A DNA stretch of 31,068 bases, from the NCBI GenBank assembly GCA_964058805.1, contig CAXKVV010000327.1, positions 1 to 31,068 on the forward strand. Reading direction: 5' to 3'. Positions 1 through 9,770 of the stretch are shown piece after piece. Below the pieces are notes generated by a model that had not been told where the DNA came from, did not search any database, and saw only the letters and a list, made by a program, of their open reading frames with translations. Made by a program: the position numbers and the translations under genes. The stretch comes from Schoenoplectus triqueter (Eukaryota > Streptophyta > Magnoliopsida > Poales > Cyperaceae). The stretch's first letter is position 1, and every line of letters starts with the position of its first letter.

Positions 1-53
1 TTATTCTTTTGTTTGCTTTCCAACTGAAAAGCACAGTCCTTTGCTGGTGGACC

Positions 54-3000
54 TTAGTGGCATAGCTTTCCACTGCTCTGTTGCATTGGTACCACTGGCA
101 CAGAACCCATCCACTGAGAACCGAAACATGTCTTTACAGGCCTCTCAGCAACACCACCACAAGTATCAGTATCTTCACTAAAACCCCTCTTTCTGCCACA
201 GGTACCTTTCAATCGCACCCCGAAAAGCTTGAATTCCTGAGACTCTTCCTCCTGGACCTCTTCCTTGACCTCTCTTGCAACACTGCTTTCACCACCTTCC
301 ATCAAGTTCCGAAAGTCGAGGTCCTTCATGTCAACAAATTTAGAAAGGAATCCTAGTAGCTCGTCACACCGCTTCTTGGCAATTGCTAGCTCTAAGCTCA
401 ATGTCTCATTATCTTTCTTCAGTTGCTCATTCTCATTGGTTAAGGCAACCAAATCATGACACGGCGATGAAAGAGGAGAAGATGTGGAGGAAGTGGTGGT
501 GGTGGAAGGTGGTGGCAACTGCTGGCTGTTGTTGGTTTTTCCAGTTGCAGGAGTTGCTAACTTTCGCCGACAGATGTTGCACAGGAGATCAGGCTGACCT
601 CTCCGGAAATGCTCATTAGCAAATTCCCATTTGTCTGGCACAACCTTTCTAAATCCCTGCAAAATAGGACCAGCATTATATTAACAGTACTCTTTATCAT
701 GCTTATTGATGTAATTAAGTGGAAATAAATTAACAGCTTTTGTTCTTGCTAAGATATATGAGAATGCATGCTTAACATTCAGATCAAGAAACAGTCACTA
801 GCAACAGGGATGCAGTAAATTCTACTTTCAAAATTAAATAATTAATATAACTCTAAACAAAAAATAAGGGTGTAAAAGATTTAAGCCAGAGGAAAACACA
901 TGCAAATGAGCTACATTCTTCTATGACAAGGATTAGAGTCACAAAAATTGAGCCTATATATCTAATGGAAAACTAATATTGGGCCTATCTTCACCTACTT
1001 AAAAAAAGTATTGGATTTAGATATAACGAGTAACAGCTAGTGTGAAAATTCAAATCCGCCCAATTTTAGCGTCAATTCAAATCAAACAATTGAGTCTGAG
1101 ATTCAATAATCACAACACTTTTGTCATCAGCCATCACAACATAAGATGCTAATCATGAATGCTAACCAATAATATAATTGTGGCAGGTGAAAATAAAGAA
1201 AAAGTCAGAAAACGATGGTGGCTTCTGGAAGTCACAATTTTGTGTTAAGCTCGCTTTCAGTGCACTTCACTAGGAAACTCCCACTAAAAAGAGCAAACTT
1301 GTGGAAAGATCTTTTTGGATGAAGAAATATGCTCAGGGAATAAAAATTTATAAATGTTGGTATTGTGCTTCTTCTACAGAATAGCAGAAAATATTCAAAT
1401 TGGGAATTCCCTTTATCAGAGAGATATGTCAAGTTCTCAACCTTCTCTAAAGCAAATTTATTTTTCATTGTACGAAGTAACCTATATTACAATTAATTTG
1501 TGGACCAACATAGAAGTGTAAAATTTTGAAGCAAACTTATGTTTCTTTTTTGGAGAACATTTTTTTTTTCTTTTTGGAATACTTTTGCAAATGAGTTGTT
1601 GACCGAAACTCATAAAACACCCCCAAGCTTCGAACTTATTGCCTTTCAGTGCCATTCTTTTTTCTTTTATTCAGGTACTCTCTTCCATTCTTTTCAACAC
1701 TAACTTTGGAAAAAGATTCTTATGGTATATTTATGCCAAACTTTCGAGGATTTTTCCAGATAAAAATCAAAGTTCTCTTTTCCTTAGTATAGAATTTTCT
1801 ATGAACCCAAGCAGGCCCTATGCACAAACAATAGCTTTTGAGCCTACAAAGTACCTTGAGATTGTTCTTTAAATGCTAAGAAGAAAATTTTTAATTTGAA
1901 TGTGGAAAATTCTTAAGAAGAATAAGTCTACAATTATTTAAACTTTTACCTTTGGGTTCCTTGAAAGGTTAAATGGAGAGAAAAACAAATTTATTGTAAT
2001 ATAATTTAAAATTCTATGGCAACAATAGTTGCCTTTTTTTAAAGGTAATGTATTATTTTCAAGTACAACAGTGTAAATGGGTATCCATCTAGATTACGGT
2101 CTGAAGCTGGAGTCTAATCAATGGCAGGTCAAAATTAATATAATAATTTAGTTGATAACAAATAAGACACTACATACTGTTAATTGAGTGTCGATTTAAT
2201 CTTTCTCTCTTTATCTGGAAGAAAACTGGATGGAGTGTTTTCATACGCTGTTACGCACACAGTAATGTTAACAGGCACTATATATTAGTCAAATCTACAC
2301 CAAGCAGCTTCTAGAATTAATAACATCTTTCACAAAGGGTTTCTTTTCTCTGCTCAGAATTCATGACGGGCAGAGGATGTTTTTCTAGAACTTGCAATTA
2401 GCTTCTTAGTGAATGTAAAATAAAAATAATACTTGTGATGTACATATATTCTATATTTCTATGTAAGAAATTGTTAACACCAACTCATTTCAAAATTAAA
2501 TTTTTACAAAGATTTACACGAGTTTAGATTTTGTTTAAATTTAACACACACCTTCAAGTTAGTACATCTGTAATTTTATTTTATTTTTCAATTACCACCA
2601 ATTATTTGAATAAAGCAAATATTTTTTTGAAACACATCAATACAAGATTAAGTTCAAAAATATATTTTGTAAACACATCAATTATCTCAAATGATACTCA
2701 AATAGATGAAATTTGAAACACATCAATATAAGATTTAAGCTCAAAAATATATTTTAAAAAAGTTTATCGATTTGTAGTTTTTTTTTTAATTTATTTAGAG
2801 ATCTGTTGTCAAAGTTGTCGTAATATTAATTGTCAGGATCCCTCCCTTATTTTTTATATTAAAACATAAAAAATAGGTTTAGATCTATTAAAAATAAATT
2901 AATTTGACAATTTTGAAAACTACAGAAATATTATAATTTTAAATTTCGACACATGTACTTTATGAATGAAAATTGATGCAATTTTTAATTAGATGATTTC

Positions 3001-4207
3001 AAACAAACAATCTAAAAAGGCTAATAATGTATCTACAAATTGATTTGAGAGAAAATTTCAGATTGTCCGGTTACATGTTCCTACTGAATCCCAAGACCAA
3101 AAGAGTTCTGTATTTTATCACCTGAAACAGAATGTCAAAGTGTACAATCTACAAACAAATTATGGTAGCGGTGCCCAATATATATAGAGAGAGTTGCGCT
3201 AATGTATAAAGAACAAAATACTTCATTTTTCATGTTTATATCTTATGTTTTAAAATTTAAATGGACAATTCAAACCGTTAAATATGATTTTCATATTAAA
3301 ATCTCTTTGGTGATCAAAATTATTTTTTTTGAATTTTTTTATTATTATTTAAAGAGATAGAAAATTATTGATATTGAATAATTTAGAAGACGTCATATCA
3401 ATGAATTTTGTAATTTTGCAAAAAAATTCTAAAAAATATATAATTTGATCACCAAAAAGATTTTAATATCAAGATAATATTTAACTATTTAAATCGTCCA
3501 TTTAAATTTTAAAACATAAAATGTAAATATAAATTACGAAATATTTTATACTTTATAAAATACATTAGCACATCTCTCTTAATATCCCGGTACACCTCTC
3601 TCTCTATATATCCCCGTTCAAGGAGGATTTACACAAGCAACGCGCTCATACTGGTTTAATGAATAAATAAAAGTCAAATTTATAGAAAATCATAGCTATT
3701 ATATTTATGTCTCTCTCCGTGTTGTTTAACAAAGCCAACCTAAATTGTATCCAAAATAGTCCTCCCCAAAATTTGATCTTTAAAAGCAACTATTATCTAC
3801 TAAAAATTTCCAGCATAAAAAGAAAAAAAGAATTCCACAAAAAATAACCATACAAGTTTCTTGTTTCAAACTATACATAATACAAAACTAAAAAATTCTC
3901 TTAATTTTATAACCATTAAGCCTAGTAAATTTCCGACAACCAGAAATATATTCTTAATCAGATACTATATAAACCACAACAACAACAAAAATTGACTTAC
4001 ATATGTATTAAGTTGCCGAACAAAAGACGAGAAGTTGTCGTGCTTGAAATGCACAGGCAAGAGGTCCCGCGAAAACTCCACCGGCTTTCGCACAATAAAG
4101 GACTTCCCGTCCTCTCCCCACGATATTACATCGTCGGTCTCCGGTGCCTCCACCATCTGATGCGTCTTTGTCAGGAACGGTGCTGGCCCCGCCCCCCTCT
4201 TTGCCAT
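54..4207 (-). CDS. HSFB1: Class B heat shock transcription factor, HSFB1/TBF1-like (2 exons, 269 aa)
   Basis: The CDS is join(4001..4207, 54..656) on the minus strand, with ATG at 4207 and TAA at 54-56. The intron has donor GTAAGT at 4000 and acceptor TTTTGCAG ending at 657, phase 0. It falls at NTY|GFRK inside the winged-helix DNA-binding domain (residues about 7-101), the standard plant HSF intron site. Seen in the protein: DBD with [11 protein letters not shown] (59-69) and [16 protein letters not shown] (74-89); a Ser/Thr/Pro linker (113-133); a compact HR-A/B heptad region (about 138-175) without the class A insertion; basic GRKRG (223-227), a likely nuclear signal; and LFGVRLKG (213-220), the class B repressor tetrapeptide. 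There is no AHA activation motif. From family knowledge, such proteins bind HSE or TL1 sites in the nucleus and act as repressors or modulators in heat and immune responses. The linker, short HR-A/B and basic/Cys C-terminal tail fit B1 better than B2, B3 or B4. The 3'UTR runs off the window start. Confidence 0.95.
2628..2755. repeat. Two direct repeat copies of about 43 bp
   Basis: Two near-identical blocks start at 2628 and 2713. Each runs from TTTGAAACACATCAAT through a variant of AAGATTAAG to CAAAAATATATTTT. They differ by a few substitutions and a 1-base indel. They lie just before a MITE-like end and may be part of that element. Confidence 0.6.
2815..2858. mobile_element. MITE terminal fragment (same family as 28147..28543)
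   Basis: The segment TTGTCAGGATCCCTCCCTTA (about 2833-2852) resembles the terminus of the foldback at 28147..28543 in reverse orientation, whose left end reads TATAAGGGGAGGGATTTCTT and continues into GACAAT. No matching opposite arm is clear, so this is called a truncated or decayed copy. Confidence 0.35.
3178..3612. mobile_element. Palindromic foldback MITE in the HSFB1 intron
   Basis: Nearly the whole stretch is one imperfect palindrome. The left arm starts TATATATAGAGAGAG, then GCGCTAATGTAT, and passes through TTTTAAAATTTAAATGGACA and TTTGGTGATCAAA. The right arm is its reverse complement: TTTGATCACCAAA (about 3446-3458), TCCATTTAAATTTTAAAACA (about 3497-3516), ACATTAGCAC and CTCTCTCTCTATATAT at the end. 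The loop is around 3380. There is no coding capacity. The TA-rich ends suggest insertion into a TA-type target. The same terminal style recurs at 6034, 6797 and 17308. Confidence 0.75.
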
Positions 4208-4330
4208 CAGGAAGTGAAAAAAAAAATCAATCCAAGAAGGAAAGGATGGTAGGAAAGGAAGGTAGGAAAGGAAGCAAGCAAGGAGCTTTAGAGTTTCATA
4301 TATGGGTTCCGAGAGGAAGAGATGTGAGAG
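4208..4330 (-). promoter_or_regulatory. CT-rich 5' leader of HSFB1
   Basis: On the minus strand just upstream of the start codon the leader is almost pure pyrimidine for long runs, with a tandem TTCCTTTCCTACC-type unit (4239-4275 region). Pyrimidine-rich leaders (Y-patches) are common at plant transcription starts. A CATATATG stretch at 4297-4304 could serve as a weak TATA. The transcription start is not determined. Confidence 0.45.
4288..4299 (-). promoter_or_regulatory. Candidate minimal uORF 2 of HSFB1 (MKL-stop)
   Basis: ATG AAA CTC TAA reads from 4299 to 4288 on the minus strand, 81 bases before the main start. It would be in the leader under most plausible transcription starts. Three-codon uORFs can lower main-frame initiation, but that effect is inferred here. 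Confidence 0.4.
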
Positions 4331-4331
4331 T

Positions 4332-4382
4332 CTAGAAGGGACAGAGACAGAGGTGCAGTTGGTTTTGGACTTTTGGGATCAT
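4332..4382 (-). promoter_or_regulatory. Candidate uORF 1 of HSFB1 (16 codons)
   Basis: An ATG at 4382-4380 opens a frame encoding [16 protein letters not shown] and stops at TAG 4334-4332, 125 bp upstream of the main ATG. Arabidopsis TBF1/HSFB1 is known to have two translation-repressing uORFs in its leader. This peptide does not resemble them as I recall them, so only the arrangement matches. It counts only if transcription starts upstream of 4382, which the sequence cannot show. Confidence 0.35.
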
Positions 4383-4430
4383 TAAAGGGTCTGATTTTAA
4401 TTTCACTTGATTTATTTCAAAGGAAAATAA

Positions 4431-4438
4431 GAAGGTTC
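4431..4438. promoter_or_regulatory. Candidate heat shock element (GAAnnTTC)
   Basis: GAAGGTTC is a perfect inverted pair of nGAAn units about 225 bp upstream of the HSFB1 start codon. Flanking bases do not supply a third unit, so this is a minimal HSE. HSF genes are often regulated by HSFs, which makes it plausible but unproven. Confidence 0.35.
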
Positions 4439-4466
4439 TCAAGAGACCTCGGAGCCTCTCTCTCTA

Positions 4467-4472
4467 CACGTG
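4467..4472. promoter_or_regulatory. G-box CACGTG upstream of HSFB1
   Basis: A perfect palindromic CACGTG lies about 260 bp upstream of the start codon, next to a CTCTCTCTCT run. It is the consensus for bZIP and bHLH factors in plant promoters. A W-box core TTGAC is also present at about 4578. Function is inferred from position only. Confidence 0.4.
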
Positions 4473-4611
4473 GAGGCAATCGGAGGGGATAATGGCCCAG
4501 GATCCAGTGGTACGACTTGCATCGGTTCCTTTAATTTTTGCCCTTTTTTCTAGAGGTTTCAAAAAAGCGGGTTAGTGTTGACTGTTGGAAAACAACTGGA
4601 AGAAATTGGGG

Positions 4612-4780
4612 GCCATCCGGCGAATCCATATCCTCTGCTGCGCTGCACCGTGCAGCGCAGCACATGGACCGTTGGATTTTCTCGTGATTCGAGTCAGTAC
4701 AGATCTCGAAATGATCCAACGGTCCACGTTTGCACATACTGCGCAGCAGAGGAACAGAACTCCCATCCGGCCAATGCGAA
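4612..4780. mobile_element. Palindromic MITE-like element upstream of HSFB1
   Basis: Two perfect 13-bp inverted pairs are nested. TCCTCTGCTGCGC (4631-4643) pairs with GCGCAGCAGAGGA (4741-4753), and TGGACCGTTGGAT (4665-4677) pairs with ATCCAACGGTCCA (4714-4726). Inside the left half a separate tight hairpin is formed by 13-bp arms 4636-4648 and 4650-4662 around one base. CCATCCGG occurs on both sides (4614 and 4773 regions) in direct orientation. It is much more GC-rich than its surroundings. It is non-coding, and open frames across it on either strand are mirror by-products of the palindrome. Confidence 0.65.
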
Positions 4781-4785
4781 AACAA

Positions 4786-6030
4786 AAAATGAAATGAAAG
4801 TGTTTTACCAGATCTTCTGCGGTCTCAACGAACTGGAGATCTTCGACACCTAGTACAGATTATTCCTACTTGAAATTGATTGAACTTTCTAAAACTATCT
4901 TGGAGATATGAATTAGGAGAGGATGCATCATATATTCATATTTCCGGTCATTTTGTTTGTCTATTTATATTTCTATTATAGTAATTTTGATTACTTTTAA
5001 ATGATGAATTTATATTTTTCAATTAGTGGCCTTGTGTTTTCAAGGCCCGTGACCGTGAGTAAGAGGTATTTTCTAAAAATTATAAAATCCATTTTGAAAA
5101 TTTTATCAAAGCGACGAAACAATAATATCAAATTCCGTACTTTTCAGTGTACAATTATTTTCAACACACACATTTATTTTAGTGAAGGAAATGAGTATAC
5201 ACTAAAGATAACTAATTATTTTTAAGTTGCATATTTTAGTTATATGTTATTCTTTCAAAAATATATTATTTTTAAATTTCAATAAATTATGTGCCATTTA
5301 TTTCATCTAAATAAAAATAAGATAAAGTGTGAATATACGTACTTTCAACCGATGAACTATATTTTTCGAAATTAATAAAATATCATCAATAAATACTTTG
5401 ACAGATTTTCTAATTTTTTTAATACAAAATTCATTGAATCTGAATTAAAGCAGACTGTTTTCTTGTTTTCTTTTGACGATACTTAACTTCCATAAAAGAC
5501 ATGCATGCTATTAAAAAAAACACGCCTCTTCAAGATTAAAAATAAAATAATGGAGAGTATCCTACTAATTAAGACGTAAGGCTTGTACTCTAGTCTCACA
5601 TAGCATATAATGCAAGGCATTGAATTTCGGTGCCCCAATCCTGCTTGTCAAGATAGGCATCTTACTAAAGTTAATCATCACTCATCAGCAAAGTAATTTC
5701 CTTTCTACGCATCATTGGTTTAGATAAATACTCCCGCCTCATGGAATATTATAGTAATTTCAAATAATTAAATATATATATTTACAGCCCAAGAAAGCAA
5801 GAACAAATGTGAGGGCCAGATCGAGTACTCGGTTGACCAAATATGTTGACTTCCTTATATAAATTCTTTTCTTACACTTAGTTGACTACGCGTACAAATC
5901 AACGTCACCTTACTCTTTTTTTTCTCTTGTCAGGAAGGAGACTGAAAGAGGAAGAAATGATTTTTTTTTTTGCTTATTAGGATTAATTTGAGCTCTTCCT
6001 CTGTACTGCTTTTTATCTGTGTTAGAAATT
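4786..6030. other. AT-rich intergenic spacer, no gene seen
   Basis: No coding region was recognized. The small frame at 5001-5225 has random, AT-driven composition. A cluster of three W-box cores (TTGACC or TTGACT at about 5832, 5845 and 5881) surrounds a TATATAA at 5857. This looks like a promoter but no gene follows within reach, so no call is made. Confidence 0.5.
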
Positions 6031-6033
6031 AGA

Positions 6034-6508
6034 ATTATATATAGAGAGAATTGGGTTATGATTAATCACGAGAGAGTTAGGTTATGATTAGTCGTGAAGT
6101 AAAATAATTTTTACTTCACGCTCCTATATCTCATGAGCCAAAGACTAAATGATCGATTTAATTTGCTCGACATAATCTATATATAATATAGAAATATAAT
6201 AAAATACCAAATGTTATTATTTTTAGAGTTTTTTTTACTATTTTCCTGATTTTTAAAAATGATCCGAAAATAATAATAAAATAATATCATTTGCAACTCA
6301 AATTTTAAGTCATCTTTAAAAAAAAATCTAACTAAATAATAAAATAAATATAAAATAATAAAATTTAATATTTTATAAAATATTAATATATAAGTTATGT
6401 TGAGCGAATTGAATCAACCATTCAAACTTCAACTTTTGATATACGAGTCTGAATTAAAAAAATATTTTTCTTCACGACTAACCATCCAACACCCTCTCTC
6501 TATATTTT
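6034..6508. mobile_element. Palindromic foldback MITE
   Basis: The left end ATTATATATAGAGAGAATTG is mirrored by the right end CACCCTCTCTCTATATTTTT. Inner arm segments also pair: TTAGTCGTGAAG (about 6087-6100) with CTTCACGACTAA (about 6471-6482), and TGCTCGACATAA with TTATGTTGAGCGAA. The left arm contains an extra local hairpin, GTGAAGTAAAAT...TTTTACTTCAC. The centre is AT-only and there is no ORF. It belongs to the same broad group as the elements at 3178, 6797 and 17308. Confidence 0.7.
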
Positions 6509-6796
6509 TTTAGGGTGGAAAATTATTTTAAACTTTTAAATGAAGGACAAAATGTAAAATTGCCCCCTCTATATCTAACTAAAGTTGTTAACGGATATTA
6601 GAAAACACATTGAAAATGATACTTCTGGAACTTTTTATTTAGATATCAAGTACAAATAACTATATATTTTCATTTTACTAACCATTCGGCCAACATGTTT
6701 CAAATCAGAACACTGAAACGAGAATAATAATACTCGTTTTCAGCTGATTCGTTGGTTTAATTTGGAGATAAATAAGGAACGAGGCATATCAGACAA

Positions 6797-7106
6797 AATA
6801 TATATAGAGAGAGTGGGCTAGGTGTTACATGTAGTATCGATGAGCCGTGTGTTATGAATCGGTTCTTCATTTTCAAAGTTCATATTATCGATCTGACCGG
6901 TTAAAATAATTTTCATATAAAAATCTAGTTCTAAATCAAATATTATATTTTTTATAACTTTTTTACTATTTTTTTAGATAGTTAGAATTTCGTTGATTTT
7001 GAATGACTCATAATAAATCAAGTGATATTCTAACTATAGTCAAACAACTAGAATTTATATGCATAGCACCATAGTCAAACTCTCTCTCTCTCTCTGTATA
7101 TATATG
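6797..7106. mobile_element. Foldback MITE, partly decayed
   Basis: The ends are TATATATAGAGAGAG (left) and CTCTCTCTCTGTATATATA (right), with CTAGGTGTTAC near the left end and GCATAGCACCATAG near the right. The central arms TTAGATAGTTAGAATTTC and GATATTCTAACTATAG partly pair around 6975-7040. The right arm is shorter than the left, which implies an internal deletion. Confidence 0.55.
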
Positions 7107-7440
7107 ATTTGTATTTTATGTTTTTTTAGAAGGCTTAAAAGAACTAATTAAAAATTATATTAATAGGCGTTACGTCTAATAGAAATAGATTTTGTAATAT
7201 TATATATTTTAAATATGAAATGTATTATTTGTATATCATCTCACAAGACTCTAGGTATGTCTATTTAAAATTAATGGTATTTGATTCCTTATAATTAAAT
7301 AGATTGAAATTTTCAATAGTCAAACAAACATGTTATTAAATGTACTAACACAATTATTTATAAATATATTTTTGTGTTGAATGCTTTCTAAATGGATTTG
7401 AAAAGTATTATAAAGATGAGTAAAATTAGTGTACTCTTAT

Positions 7441-7785
7441 GAACAAAGAGTTCTAACTCAAAAATTATATTTAAATTTAAATTTATCATATTCATTAAAT
7501 TTTTCATATATAAAATCACGTGGGATATAAAAATTTGGGATGTTTCGAATGTTCTATGTGAAAATTTTTAATTTATAAAAAAATCATCTTTAAAAATAAT
7601 AACAAAATATTCAAAGTTTGTATATTATTTTCAAAAATAAAAATAATGAGTTAGAAAATTCAAAACACCCCCAATTTTTTTATTCCATAAGATTTTCATA
7701 TGAAAATTTTAATGAGCATATTAAATTAAAATTTTGAGGTGATTTGATAAAATTTTTGAGTTAGGAGCACGAATGGCTCTTTGCT
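7441..7785. mobile_element. Foldback MITE with TAACTCAAAAATT arms
   Basis: Left arm CAAAGAGTTCTAACTCAAAA (7444-7463) pairs with the right arm TTTTTGAGTTAGGAG (about 7754-7768) followed by GGCTCTTTG (7775-7783). Further inward, ATTCATTAAATTTTTCATAT (about 7489-7508) pairs with ATGAAAATTTTAATGAGCAT (about 7700-7719). The left arm lacks about 10 bases present in the right. It is a different family from the TATATAGAGAG group. Non-coding. Confidence 0.6.
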
Positions 7786-7789
7786 TCTA

Positions 7790-8880
7790 GGAATATAATC
7801 GTTTTACTCTATGATGATTATAAAATAATTATATAGAGATTCATTCCTTAATATAGTATAGAGGGTGAAAATAAATCCTTTTACAAAAAATAGTGTAGAG
7901 TATCAAAATAATAAAATACCTCATTACGAACTGCAGTAGGCTTAAAAATACAAATTTGATTGCGAATAGCATTGAATTAGATAAAATCTAAGCTCAAACA
8001 GTGCTAGATTAAGACAATAATTATGTAAATTATTTTTCTATAGGTCATAATGTCAAAATATCTAAAAAATATATTAATGTTATAATTATCTTTTTCGGAA
8101 ATTGAGTCATTCTCCATTTTTTCTGAATTTTTTTGAAACATCTTTGCTAAACAACCCCAAACGTATATGAAATAATTTTAAATAAAAAAATTTGACATAA
8201 AAGTTGTTCCCAATAATCTCATTGATAACATCCTGATTTGGTCCGAAAGTTTTCTTAAACAGATTCTTTGAAAATACTAAAAATATCCTCAGCTATCAAG
8301 TTCAGCCTTTTACCAGAAAAGAATTAAAAAAATTATACCGATCTGTAAATGTGATATATATATATATATATATATTATTTTATATTAAAATACATATTAA
8401 GAAGAGCTTGTACATAAATTTTTATGAAAAAATACGCTGTAAATATCTTTCAAAAATGCAAAATAATCCTGACAGCTATCTATTTTAAGAACCATCTAGC
8501 ACTTTAAAGTGCTCAAAATAAAAAGTGTCCAAAATAAAAATTATTAATAACATCTCATTTGATTTTTATATTAAATCCAATCAGTATATTATTAATTTAA
8601 TTCTCTCTAAAAATTCAAAAAATAGTATTATCTGCTGAATTCTTCTTTAGTTTTTAGGCCTATCCTTTGCTGATATTCCTTCTGAAATAATATGTTAGAG
8701 ATTTCAAATTGAAAAGTATTCAAAATAAAAGTTGTTCATAATATATTTTTCTCAAAAAATTTAAAATATTCCCTGATTAATTATATTTTCTTTGTCGTTG
8801 AAAAGCAGAAAAATATTACAATGCATTGTATAAAAATATTTATATATAAAAATATTAAAAATTTTATAAACTTAAACATA
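7790..8880. other. AT-rich spacer with simple repeats
   Basis: No gene was seen. It holds a (TA)n microsatellite at 8354-8376 and a perfect 16-bp palindrome AGCACTTTAAAGTGCT at 8498-8513. After the palindrome comes CAAAATAAAAAGTG, and similar CAAAATAAAAGTTGTTC text appears near 8720, so another worn repeat may be present. Confidence 0.5.
8354..8376. repeat. (TA)n microsatellite
   Basis: An uninterrupted alternating TA run of about 11 units. Confidence 0.8.
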
Positions 8881-9099
8881 ATTTTAGAAATCATAAATAT
8901 TTTTGATAATAAACATAAATAAAAATATAATAAAAATTTCTTTGCAAATAGATCCAAAGAAAATAAATCAATGTAAAAAAATAATAATGAATGTTTTGTT
9001 TGAAAATAATCATTTCAAGATAATATGATAATTAGAAAATAAATAAATGTAATGCATTCATTGAAAATAAAAATAAAGAAAGAAGAAAATATTAAAAAA

Positions 9100-9770
9100 A
9101 TTAATTATAAAATAAAACCTTTCTTAAAATAAAAAAAACTCTCATACATTGAACTAAATTCTAAATTAAATAATTTTAAATAAAAAATAAAAAATAAAAA
9201 AACATGATTAAATATATAATGAATAAAAAAATTATAAAATAAAGTAAAAATATATAATAAATATAAATCCTATTCAAAATTAAAAATTTTGAATATAAAT
9301 GAACTAAATAAATAAACACCCAAATAAAAAAAGACTTATCCTTTTTAGCAAATAAAGAGATATTCAATTTCAAAATTGAATCAGTCTTCAACTAAAATAA
9401 AAATCAAAATAAAAAAATAACTCTCAATATTTGATATTAAATAAATTCAAATGTCAATAAATAAATAAAACACAAGTAAAAAAGTAATAAAAATTTTATT
9501 CTTCTTATCAAATAAAAAGAAAATTGAATTACAAAATTAAAGAAATCTTCACGTAAAATAAAAATCAAAATAAAAAGAGAATAAAGAAATAACTCTTAAT
9601 ATTATAAGCAATAAACTCAAGTAAAAGTAAATAAATAAAATTAAAAGGCACAAGGAAAAAGGAAATAATAATAAAAAATAAAAAAACTATATCATTTTAT
9701 CAAATAAAATAAAAGTCAATTTGAAATATGATTCACAAAATGTTCAAATCTTCTTTGTCCTTACTCACAT
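9100..9770. repeat. A-rich degenerate tandem array, about 160-190 bp period
   Basis: The + strand is almost only A and T with A strongly dominant. Anchor words recur at regular spacing. AAAATAAAAATCAAAATA starts at 9394 and 9555 (161 apart), and CAAATAAA preceded by a pyrimidine-rich ctttt/cttat context occurs at 9349, 9509 and 9701. ATAACTCTCAATATT (about 9418) is matched by ATAACTCTTAATATT (about 9590). So at least two good copies and a third partial copy exist. The frame at 9176-9391 is a composition artefact. Confidence 0.5.

Larger units (their letters stand above)
657..4000 (-). other. Large HSFB1 intron (3344 bp) loaded with repeats
   Basis: The intron is bounded by a consensus GTAAGT donor and a pyrimidine-containing TTTTGCAG acceptor on the minus strand. 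It is far longer than a typical plant HSF intron. Content seen: AT-rich spacer at 657-2620, a pair of direct repeats at 2628-2755, a MITE end at about 2819-2855 and a full foldback MITE at about 3178-3612. No convincing exon or RNA gene was seen inside. Short ORFs here (for example 1232-1468 and 1639-1872) look random, with no domain signature. Confidence 0.85.

Noticed and set aside
81..619. Plus-strand frames opposite HSFB1 exon 2
   Set aside because: They are shadows of the well-supported minus-strand exon.
4332..4522. A further upstream ATG frame (27 codons from 4522) as a third HSFB1 uORF
   Set aside because: It overlaps the G-box and probable promoter and is likely not transcribed.
4531..4853. 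Several open frames on both strands over 4531-4853
   Set aside because: They mirror each other because the region is a palindrome; the products share no recognizable domain and the GC content comes from the foldback element.
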